A stretch of 9,274 nt of DNA from Candidatus Sabulitectum sp. GTDB lineage: Bacteria > Fermentibacterota > Fermentibacteria > Fermentibacterales > JCC-6. Within the stretch, counting starts at the first letter, position 1, and each line of letters begins with the position of its first letter. The notes below the pieces were generated by a model. The model was not told the DNA's origin. It worked only from the letters and a program-made list of their open reading frames with translations, and did no database searches. Shown here one piece after another: positions 1-5,748 of the stretch. The DNA lies in NCBI GenBank assembly GCA_029940175.1, contig JAOZRM010000126.1:1-9274 (forward strand), given 5' to 3'. Position numbers and translations under genes: made by a program.

Positions 1-57
1 AACTTCACAGAATACCGCCTGCTGATTGATTGGCTTCCCAGCCTGAATATCACCTGA
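1..57 (+). CDS. Possible 3' end of an upstream gene (partial)
   Basis: Frame 1 is open from the window edge to a TGA at 55-57 and reads NFTEYRLLIDWLPSLNIT. The other two forward frames stop within the first 27 bases, so this is the only candidate for a gene running in from the left. Eighteen residues are too few to identify a family. A short CACC/GGTG inverted repeat (51-66) overlaps the stop but is too weak to call a terminator. The reading could be chance, since an 18-codon open frame is not rare. Confidence 0.3.
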   Translation, partial: NFTEYRLLIDWLPSLNIT

Positions 58-152
58 TCGCCGGTGTTCTGCAAGAAGAGCTGTAAGAGTGGTTATATTG
101 CAGGAAGGAAAGGATTATTATACCTGTAATCCGGGTACGGAGGGAAAACTGA

Positions 153-791
153 ATGAAAACATTAATACTCCTGGTCATACTTCTGCCTGCATTGGCCTGC
201 ACTCAATCATCTTCTCCGAACCATGCTTCAGATACTGGTTTGTCCCTGGAGGAAGCTTTTCTCAACAGGAGGTCAACAAGGGTATTCACTGATCCTGAAC
301 CCCTGGCACTAAATGAAGCTATGCAGGTGCTTTGGGCTGCTCAGGGAGAAACCCGCAATCGACTAAGAACGGCACCATCGGCCGGAGCACTGTATCCCAT
401 GCAGATATATCTGGTTGCCGAAAGGATTCACAATCTTCAACCAGGTATCTACCGGTATCTTCCCGGTTCGGATTCAATAGAGCTCACCGCCAATGGTTCC
501 TTTCTGGATACCCTTGCGAAGGCATCCCTTGAACAGATGTGGATGGCTGACGCACAAGCCATGGTTGTGATAGCAGCAGACTTCGATGTTGTTACTGATG
601 TGTATGGATCAAGAGGTGTGAGATATGTTTACATGGAAGCAGGACATGTTTCACAGAACATCTATCTGCAATGTGTTTCTCTCGGGCTGGTAACCACTGC
701 TGTCGGTGCATTCAATGATGAAGAAGTAGCAGAGATTCTCCGGTTAAGCGGTGATGAGGAACCTCTGTATCTCATGCCACTGGGAAGATAA
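153..791 (+). CDS. SagB-type nitroreductase-family lipoprotein
   Basis: This is a predicted FMN-dependent oxidoreductase of 212 residues in the nitroreductase superfamily, SagB-type dehydrogenase branch. Residues 1-16 form a lipoprotein signal: K2, a hydrophobic stretch and the lipobox L14-A15-C16, so the mature protein should start at Cys16 and be membrane anchored outside the cytoplasm. The fold markers are RRSTRVF (39-45), which contacts FMN phosphate in this family, APSAGALYP (74-82), which is highly typical of SagB proteins, the helix MEAGHVSQNIYLQ (161-173), and TTAVGAF (181-187). It ends just after LYLMPLG, where relatives usually continue a few residues (PVGxP). GGAGGG at 139-144, eight bases before the ATG, fixes the start. 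SagB relatives oxidise thiazoline or oxazoline rings in peptide natural products, but many homologues have unknown substrates. No partner genes for that chemistry are adjacent, so the substrate is unknown. Confidence 0.85.
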   Translation: MKTLILLVILLPALACTQSSSPNHASDTGLSLEEAFLNRRSTRVFTDPEPLALNEAMQVLWAAQGETRNRLRTAPSAGALYPMQIYLVAERIHNLQPGIYRYLPGSDSIELTANGSFLDTLAKASLEQMWMADAQAMVVIAADFDVVTDVYGSRGVRYVYMEAGHVSQNIYLQCVSLGLVTTAVGAFNDEEVAEILRLSGDEEPLYLMPLGR

Positions 792-808
792 GGCAGATCA
801 CTTCCAGT
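779..808. terminator. Inverted repeat between convergent genes, possible weak two-way terminator
   Basis: ACTGGGAAG (779-787) pairs with CTTCCAGT (801-808) with one bulged G. The 13-base loop contains both stop codons, TAA of the nitroreductase (789-791) and the reverse-strand TGA of the membrane protein (798-800). The genes are only six bases apart. A T6 run follows on the plus strand, but ten bases away (819-824), so terminator strength is doubtful. Confidence 0.35.
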
Positions 809-1229
809 CCGGTATTGCTTTTTTCTTCCAGGAATAGATCATATGTTCTATTTCATTCTTGAGTTCGGGGCTGGATGAAGTGATAGATTGACCTTTTTTC
901 TCAAGATTTTTCATTAAAAGACCGAAAAGTATTACTACTGAATTCGGTACTACTACAAAAAGCACATCACTGAATCCCAGGATATCAGTCTTCATTCCGA
1001 AAGATAAAATGAAAACAGGAGTTCCCAGAAAAAAGATCTGCAGAAGAGCAGAGAACATCTGCTGTTTAACTATTCTCCTGAACCGGGACAAATCCTGATC
1101 CGTTTCTATACGCGGAGTTTCCCTGATGAAATTTTTCAGGTTTCGCATCAGGACAGCTCCATTGATAAGAGACAGAGAGGGAAAACCTAAAAGAAGCGCA
1201 ATAATCAACTCGCGACTCAACTTTCTCAC
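798..1229 (-). CDS. Small three-helix membrane protein of unknown function
   Basis: I do not recognise this 143-residue protein. It has a basic N-terminus (RKLSRE) and three hydrophobic segments at about 8-28, 58-79 and 83-106. A charged, probably cytoplasmic or peripheral loop lies at 29-57 (FIRETPRIETDQDLSRFRRIVKQQ), and a polar, lysine-rich tail runs from 107 to 143 and ends in PDWK. It is the last gene of the leftward murI cluster, 51 bases after the kinase-like gene, and its stop is six bases from that of the convergent nitroreductase. The start is uncertain. The GTG at 1229 has AGAGAAGG directly against it, which is closer than usual. An internal ATG at 1148 has GGAG eight bases upstream but would remove the first helix. 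I favour the GTG because positively charged residues before a first helix make a natural N-terminus. Confidence 0.6.
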   Translation of the reverse strand: MRKLSRELIIALLLGFPSLSLINGAVLMRNLKNFIRETPRIETDQDLSRFRRIVKQQMFSALLQIFFLGTPVFILSFGMKTDILGFSDVLFVVVPNSVVILFGLLMKNLEKKGQSITSSSPELKNEIEHMIYSWKKKAIPDWK

Positions 1230-1280
1230 CCCTTCTCTTTCCGATTGGAAGGTAAACTGCTTAACGAAAACAATGCTTTC

Positions 1281-2189
1281 TCAGAACCAGTAGTTGCAGA
1301 GGTCTTCAATACTGTTGATGCGTACTGTATCAGGAATTGTCGACATGAACCATTTCATGTTGGAGTACCTGTGCAGAAGAAGCATTCTCATTATTCCTTT
1401 TGAGTCTCCCGAGTAACCGTATGATTCTAGAAAGTGCTTGAACAGACCTTTTTCCCCGGCACAGATGAACAGACCCACAGAACAGAAGTCATACTCTGGA
1501 ATTGCAATCATAGAAGGCTCAAAATCAATCAATCCTGTTATTCGGAAGCTTCCATTATGTTTTTTTACAAAAAGATGTTCCTGCATTATCTCAGTGTGAC
1601 AGATCACAGGGTCTGCCAGGTATTCGATCGCTTCAGAGTTTTCAATGAAATTTGTGATCCTTGTTGTCCAGGCAGTGCCCAGACCGAATTCTTTGTGGTT
1701 CTGAGTCAGCTGTTCGGCTTGAGCACTGATAAAACTGTTCCAGTTTGATCTGCTTGATCTTGTGAGATTGCATGGCAGTGAATGCAGTTTCTTCAGCATG
1801 TGAGCTATCTGGGCAAGAATCTGTTTTTTATCCCAGTAAGGAAGTTCATTCCATACAGACCGAAGCAGAGAGCCTTCCATCTTCTGCGTTATAAGGAATG
1901 GATAATTGTTATAGACACCATTTGTGATTAACTCCGGAGTGGTAACGTTCAGCCGGCCGTTCAGCATTGTCAGATATTCTGCTTCATTTTCGCAGAATGA
2001 GAGTTCATCACAGGAGAATATCTTTACAATTTTCTCTTCGCCGATCTTGTATAGAATTCTGGAGCCTTCATAAATGCGTTCTCCATTGAACCGGGTGGAG
2101 CGGGAAGCACAGATGCTCCTGGCAAGCTCTGTACATGCAAAGTCATCCTTCATTAAGTTGTTGAATTGAATCTGCTCTGTAGAGATCAT
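1281..2189 (-). CDS. Aminoglycoside-phosphotransferase-like kinase with variant catalytic loop
   Basis: This 302-residue soluble protein has the layout of the APH/choline-kinase-like phosphotransferase fold. The N-lobe contains a lysine strand EEKIVKIF (K56), an acidic helix FCENEAEYL (64-72) likely to supply the K-pairing glutamate, and a hinge FLITQKMEG (98-106). The helix IAHMLKKLHSLP (128-139) is typical of the family. The catalytic loop reads CHTEIMQEHLFV (197-208). Where canonical members have HxD and N, this one has H198-T199-E200 and H205. The metal-binding segment LIDFEPSMIAIPEYDF (220-235) is intact, with D222. Activity may therefore be retained with Glu as base, or altered; the substrate cannot be inferred. 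Its ATG abuts the murI stop (TAAATG) with AGGA inside the murI end, indicating translational coupling. Nothing in the context suggests antibiotic resistance; a small-molecule or metabolite kinase role is equally possible. Confidence 0.75.
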   Translation of the reverse strand: MISTEQIQFNNLMKDDFACTELARSICASRSTRFNGERIYEGSRILYKIGEEKIVKIFSCDELSFCENEAEYLTMLNGRLNVTTPELITNGVYNNYPFLITQKMEGSLLRSVWNELPYWDKKQILAQIAHMLKKLHSLPCNLTRSSRSNWNSFISAQAEQLTQNHKEFGLGTAWTTRITNFIENSEAIEYLADPVICHTEIMQEHLFVKKHNGSFRITGLIDFEPSMIAIPEYDFCSVGLFICAGEKGLFKHFLESYGYSGDSKGIMRMLLLHRYSNMKWFMSTIPDTVRINSIEDLCNYWF

Positions 2190-3005
2190 TTAGGAATCCT
2201 GTTCTGCTGATGAGTACTTCAAGAGGGAGTTCAGATACTCCCTGGTTCTCAGTTCCCATCGCATTGTGGTTGTGCACATAAATGAAAAATTCGAACAGTA
2301 GTTTCCCTGCGGAGAGGAAAGAAGATCGAATACTCTGTTTGCCACATGAGGACCCGGCGATACTGTTACCACATTCAATTCATCCTGGATCAGACCGGCG
2401 ATCAGTGGATAATGGGTACAACCCAGGATCAAATGAGAAAGGTTCAGATCTTTTAAGGGCTCAAGCTCTCTGGTCAAATGGATTCTGTACTCTTCTTTAA
2501 GGCCGGAATCAAGAATATCTTCTACTATTGCGGCAAGTCCCGGCATTGAGATATGTTGGATTCGAGAAGCTGGATCTATCTTTTTCTTAAGTTCGTTAAA
2601 TTTGACAGAGTTTCCGGTGAGCTCTGTTGTAATCACAGCTGCTTTCCTGATTCCCGGATGATGATTGAGAACGTTGATGTATGGCTCTACACCGACAAAA
2701 GGAATACTCTCGTGTTCCTCTCTTAAACCAGCAATAGCCGCTGCGGTGGCGGAATTGCAGGCAACTACAATCAGTGAACATCCCCGATTCAAAAGCATTT
2801 CTGTGATAAAGCTGCTTCTTTCGATGATCTCAGAATCTGATTTTTCTCCGTAAGGAGCAAAGGCATCATCTGAAATGTAGTCAATCTCCACAGAGGGTAC
2901 TTTCCCCATTATCTCGTGCAGAATGGAGAAGCCGCCTATGCCTGAATCAAAAATGCCAATTTTCTGCTTAAATTTTTCCATCAATGTTTTCTGTTGAGAG
3001 ATCAT
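2190..3005 (-). CDS. murI: Glutamate racemase
   Basis: This enzyme converts L-glutamate to D-glutamate for peptidoglycan stem peptides, in the cytoplasm and without cofactor. The 271 residues match the family's usual length. KIGIFDSGIGG (15-25) carries the catalytic-site Asp-Ser. PYG lies at 51-53, and VVACNSAT (80-87) holds the first catalytic cysteine, C83. GVEP is at 105-108, and LGCTHYPLI (194-202) holds the second catalytic cysteine, C196, followed by the conserved T-H. All key residues are present, so an active enzyme is expected. The start at 3005 has only a weak AGGCG; a second ATG at residue 9 has no better site and still precedes the conserved core. The gene starts seven bases after the stop of the exported-protein gene and abuts the kinase-like gene, so it appears to be transcribed from the promoter upstream of 3585 unless an internal promoter exists. 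Confidence 0.93.
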   Translation of the reverse strand: MISQQKTLMEKFKQKIGIFDSGIGGFSILHEIMGKVPSVEIDYISDDAFAPYGEKSDSEIIERSSFITEMLLNRGCSLIVVACNSATAAAIAGLREEHESIPFVGVEPYINVLNHHPGIRKAAVITTELTGNSVKFNELKKKIDPASRIQHISMPGLAAIVEDILDSGLKEEYRIHLTRELEPLKDLNLSHLILGCTHYPLIAGLIQDELNVVTVSPGPHVANRVFDLLSSPQGNYCSNFSFMCTTTMRWELRTREYLNSLLKYSSAEQDS

Positions 3006-3012
3006 AAATCGC

Positions 3013-3585
3013 CTATATCACAGATCTTTTAATTGCTCCCCAGGTAGTCTGATCAAACGAAAGAACATCACCCCAGAAGGTAAGCGTGAGATCATAGAGC
3101 AGCCAGTCTATGCTGGCGGACCCGGGGTACATCTCTGTACCGCACCATACTGCTCCTTTGAACTTAAAATCAAGGGTCTGACCTTCAGAAGCGGGAATAA
3201 CGTAATGAAAGGGCTCAGTGGATTCAAGGGAGAAGTATGTGAAGAAAAGTGTCTCCCAGCTGCCTCCATCCAGTCTGTAGTAAAGACCATGGCTGCAGTT
3301 TCCCCCAATGCCGCTCATGTAAATGTCTATATCCTGCTCCACATGAAAAACAATTGAATCACAGTTCTCTGGAATGACAATTGTCTCAGAGATTATTTCT
3401 CCGGACGCCGAAGCCCACGGTGAATTGACATATTCGTCCAAGTATGTTCCCGTGCCGGGGAAGGTCCATTCATCTGAGAATGTCCATCCATCAGGTGGTG
3501 TGGCAAGGTCATAATCCCATGCTACCCAACGCGCTAGATCCGTTGTTGTTAACGTCAATGCAGCAATCGCAAGAAATCCATACAT
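3013..3585 (-). CDS. Predicted exported beta-rich protein with C-terminal WG-AIK tail
   Basis: I do not recognise a named family. The 190-residue product begins with a hydrophobic segment (FLAIAALTLTTTDLA, 4-18) that looks like a Sec signal, although its n-region has no basic residue and the cleavage site is unclear. The rest is rich in aromatic and acidic residues with alternating hydrophobic strands, for example SIVFHVEQDIDIYMSG (77-92), GLYYRLDGGSWETLFF (100-115) and TLDFKFKGAVW (137-147). This is the look of a jelly-roll or carbohydrate-binding-like beta sandwich. Three cysteines (C75, C97, C148) could form a disulfide outside the cytoplasm. The end, TTWGAIKRSVI (180-190), resembles a short conserved tail I recall from secreted proteins of some candidate phyla; this is memory, not a search. 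AGGAGGT five bases before the ATG and a consensus promoter upstream imply strong expression. It is first in the murI cluster. Confidence 0.7.
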   Translation of the reverse strand: MYGFLAIAALTLTTTDLARWVAWDYDLATPPDGWTFSDEWTFPGTGTYLDEYVNSPWASASGEIISETIVIPENCDSIVFHVEQDIDIYMSGIGGNCSHGLYYRLDGGSWETLFFTYFSLESTEPFHYVIPASEGQTLDFKFKGAVWCGTEMYPGSASIDWLLYDLTLTFWGDVLSFDQTTWGAIKRSVI

Positions 3586-3590
3586 GATAT

Positions 3591-3597
3591 ACCTCCT
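3591..3597 (-). promoter_or_regulatory. Strong ribosome binding site of the exported-protein gene
   Basis: On the minus strand AGGAGGT stands five bases (ATATC) before the ATG at 3585. It is a full match to the anti-Shine-Dalgarno core and fixes this start, even though the resulting signal peptide lacks the usual basic residue. Confidence 0.85.
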
Positions 3598-3602
3598 TTT
3601 AC

Positions 3603-3631
3603 ATTATATGGTGACAACTTGACAGTGTCAA
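3603..3631 (-). promoter_or_regulatory. Consensus sigma-70 promoter for the exported protein-murI cluster
   Basis: Read on the minus strand, TTGACA (3631-3626) is followed by exactly 17 bases and TATAAT (3608-3603). Both hexamers match consensus perfectly at ideal spacing. Transcription would start a few bases downstream, around 3595-3597, which nearly coincides with the ribosome binding site. That implies a very short leader, so the exact initiation point deserves mapping. The -35 lies within a 13-base palindrome that may be an operator. Confidence 0.75.
3619..3631. promoter_or_regulatory. Palindrome covering the -35 box, candidate operator
   Basis: TTGACA-G-TGTCAA is a perfect 6+1+6 inverted repeat that contains TTGACA on both strands. 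A further GACA half-site lies just left (3612-3615). Its position over the -35 of the leftward promoter, in the gap between divergent genes, suits a repressor or a shared regulator. The symmetry could also be partly incidental to the -35 consensus. Confidence 0.4.
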
Positions 3632-3762
3632 CGGTTGATAAATGCCGTAACTATATGATAGTAAACGAGTTAGAGGCTGGTTCAATTTCATGGGAAGTTT
3701 TAGAGCAGCTAGTCTTGATCTGAGCTTAAATAGTTGTTGGAATCATCTTGGTGTATTACAGC

Positions 3763-3768
3763 AGGGAG
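3763..3768 (+). promoter_or_regulatory. Ribosome binding site that decides the ABC transporter start
   Basis: AGGGAG lies four bases before the ATG at 3773. The upstream in-frame TTG codons at 3734 and 3737 lack such a site, so the shorter reading is preferred. Confidence 0.75.
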
Positions 3769-3772
3769 AGAC

Positions 3773-5557
3773 ATGAGCAGTGTTGCAAGAATTTACAAAG
3801 AATTTTACAGGGCAAATATTGGTAAAAACCTGCTGTTTTACCTGGTGTATCTAGGGCGAATTTCAACGCTACTGATTGTACCGCTGATAAGTAAGAAGGT
3901 TCTTGACACAATAGTACCTGCTGGAGACATGGGCAGGCTTGTGTTGTGGACAGCTTTAGCTGTTATGGCGCAAGTGGGAGTGATCTTTACCCAGCTTGGA
4001 ACGTCGTACTTGTGCAGGATTCTTACAACAAAGCTTAAGAATGTTATGAAGGCTGGAATGCTGAAGGAATTTCTTGCCAGAGACGCAGGAGAGCAGAATC
4101 TTAGAGGAACCGGGTACATTCTCAAACGGATTGAGCAGGATGTTGAGCTGTTTGCCAAATTTGTGAACAGCGACCTGGTCTCACTAATTTACGGTGTTGT
4201 AGTGCTAATAGTTACCATGGTTCTGATCTACCAGTACAATGTTCTGCTTTTGTGCACCACACTTGCTTCGCTGCCAATGCTTTTTGCATCCATGACAATG
4301 TTCAACAAAAAAGTAGTTGCATCCACAACGGCAAAGAACGAGGCAATGGCGAAATCATCAACTACCTTGTCGGAGTGCATTCTGGGCAGTAAAGAAATCA
4401 GAGAGTACTCCGCTATTCAAGTATTTGTGGGAAGATACAAAGCCAGACTGCAAATTGAATTTCACAGAACAATGAATGCAGCGAGACAGCAGTTCAAGCC
4501 GAGTATTATGGGGCAAATGTCAACACTGGTGGGAAAAGCATCTCTTTTGGGAGTTGGGGGATATGCGCTTATCTGGGGAACTCTGACCTTCGGTGAGTAT
4601 TTTGCGTACAGTATTCTTGTTCAATACACATATCGGGCTGTAGGATATCTTTTCCAGGGAAACATCGCCTACCAGCAAAGCAAAGCAGTTGTGGGACGAA
4701 TGTCAGAAATTCTTTCAGATCCAGAGGAGAACTGCTCAGAGATTTCGAATTCGGTGGAATCAAAGATGTCTCGTTTTGATACCATTGAGAAAATTGAGGT
4801 CAGAGATCTCTGTTTTAGATACCCGGAGGGATCGGATTATGTACTCAAAGGTATTTCAACAGAGTTTAACAAAGGTGAAATTGTAGCTGTTGTTGGCCCA
4901 AGTGGTGCTGGAAAAACAACCCTGATGGGTCTGCTTAAGCGAGAGTACAACCTTCAGCAGGGAGAATTCTTAGTGAATGGCGTTTCTATTCAAGAAATAG
5001 ATCGTGATTACTTTGTGTCGAGAACTGCGACTGTCAGGCAGACTCCATTTATATTCAGTGGAACAATTTGTGATAACATCAAGATGGGAAGAATTGCTTC
5101 TGAACTTGAGATCCAAACAGTTATAAAGCAGGCTCACCTTGAAAATTTCATCAGTTGTGCAGAGAATGGCATCTACACAGATATGTCTGAAAATGCTGGA
5201 AACATCAGTGGTGGGCAGAAGCAGAGAGTTGCCCTGGCAAGGGCATTTTTGAGGGAACCTGATGTTCTTTTCCTTGATGAAATAACAACAGGTATGGATC
5301 TGATCGCAAGAGACAAAATACATGATTCAATCTCCAGTATGAAGAACCGGAGTGTAATCGTCATTGTTACTCACTCGGCGGAAACGGTGAAAATAGCAGA
5401 TCGTATTATTCTGCTAAATGATGGGAATGTTCAGGGAGAGGGAACACATTCAGATCTCATTGAATCCAGTAGTTTGTACAGGCGGCTGTTTCAGACCATG
5501 GAGAAGGAGGAAGCCCCTTCCGAAGAAGGGGCAGAAATAGTTGGTTCCATCAGTTAG
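3773..5557 (+). CDS. ABC exporter half-transporter (fused membrane and ATPase domains)
   Basis: This 594-residue protein has an N-terminal six-helix exporter-type membrane domain (about residues 15-310) fused to a C-terminal ATPase, and so probably works as a homodimer in the inner membrane. The hydrophobic segments include NLLFYLVYLGRISTLLIVPL near the N-terminus and a helix pair VSLIYGVVVLIVTMVLIY / VLLLCTTLASLPMLFA. The ATPase has every motif: Walker A GPSGAGKTT (375-383), Q-loop Q423, signature ISGGQKQR (478-485), Walker B with D502 and catalytic E503, and H-loop H534. No peptidase C39 domain is present, so it is not a leader-cleaving peptide exporter; lipid, peptide or drug substrates remain possible. 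The tail (EKEEAPSEEGAE) is acidic and its coding DNA forms a hairpin. A longer reading from TTG at 3734 is rejected because the ribosome binding site serves ATG 3773. No partner permease or substrate gene is adjacent. Confidence 0.9.
   Translation: MSSVARIYKEFYRANIGKNLLFYLVYLGRISTLLIVPLISKKVLDTIVPAGDMGRLVLWTALAVMAQVGVIFTQLGTSYLCRILTTKLKNVMKAGMLKEFLARDAGEQNLRGTGYILKRIEQDVELFAKFVNSDLVSLIYGVVVLIVTMVLIYQYNVLLLCTTLASLPMLFASMTMFNKKVVASTTAKNEAMAKSSTTLSECILGSKEIREYSAIQVFVGRYKARLQIEFHRTMNAARQQFKPSIMGQMSTLVGKASLLGVGGYALIWGTLTFGEYFAYSILVQYTYRAVGYLFQGNIAYQQSKAVVGRMSEILSDPEENCSEISNSVESKMSRFDTIEKIEVRDLCFRYPEGSDYVLKGISTEFNKGEIVAVVGPSGAGKTTLMGLLKREYNLQQGEFLVNGVSIQEIDRDYFVSRTATVRQTPFIFSGTICDNIKMGRIASELEIQTVIKQAHLENFISCAENGIYTDMSENAGNISGGQKQRVALARAFLREPDVLFLDEITTGMDLIARDKIHDSISSMKNRSVIVIVTHSAETVKIADRIILLNDGNVQGEGTHSDLIESSSLYRRLFQTMEKEEAPSEEGAEIVGSIS
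5513..5532 (+). other. GC-rich hairpin inside the 3' end of the ABC gene
   Basis: GCCCCTTC (5513-5520) and GAAGGGGC (5525-5532) form a perfect 8-pair stem with a CGAA loop, 23 bases before the stop codon begins. No T-run follows, so it is not a standard terminator. It may protect the 3' end of the transcript, cause pausing, or be incidental. Confidence 0.5.
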
Positions 5558-5636
5558 TGAAACGGATCTCCAGGCGATTTCCGGACATTCCAGTAACTTG
5601 TAATTGATCATCAGGAACCCTCTGAGCTTTATCCGG

Positions 5637-5676
5637 GATCTGCCCAGCACCATTTCCTTCGGCAGAGATCATTTTT
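5637..5676 (+). terminator. Possible Rho-independent terminator after the ABC gene
   Basis: GATC-TGCC (5637-5644) can pair with GGCA-GA-GATC (5661-5670), with a two-base bulge and a 16-base loop, and is followed at once by ATTTTT (5671-5676). The stem is imperfect and the loop large, so this is a weak candidate. It lies where transcription from the ABC gene would need to end before the tldD promoter. Confidence 0.35.
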
Positions 5677-5704
5677 GGTGCAAAAAATCATTTTTTAGTA
5701 TATC
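5675..5704 (+). promoter_or_regulatory. Candidate promoter for tldD-tldE
   Basis: TTGGTG (5675-5680) is followed by an 18-base A/T-rich spacer and TATATC (5699-5704), about 45 bases before the tldD ATG. Each hexamer matches consensus at four positions. The strongly A/T-rich setting supports it, but the T-run overlaps the suspected terminator and makes the -35 uncertain. Confidence 0.35.
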
Positions 5705-5748
5705 TCTACATCTCTGAACACACCCGTAGATAAAAAGATAGGGGAATT

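Noticed and set aside
3635..3659. A plus-strand promoter TTGATA ... TATGAT for the ABC gene.
   Set aside because: The spacing is only 13 bases, too short for sigma-70. A plus-strand promoter must exist in this gap or within it, but I cannot place it.
3655..3723. A 22-codon reading frame between the promoter region and the ABC gene (begins MIVNELEAGS), which could be a leader peptide or export cargo.
   Set aside because: No ribosome binding site precedes it, it lacks a Gly-Gly leader end and modifiable residues such as Cys, and a frame of this length is expected by chance.
3734..3772. A longer N-terminus for the ABC transporter starting at TTG 3734.
   Set aside because: The ribosome binding site AGGGAG at 3763-3768 serves ATG 3773, and the extra 13 residues do not resemble the family.
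5450..5653. A 67-residue reading on the minus strand overlapping the ABC gene end.
   Set aside because: It is antisense to a certain gene over half its length, has only a crowded ribosome binding site, and shows no family features.
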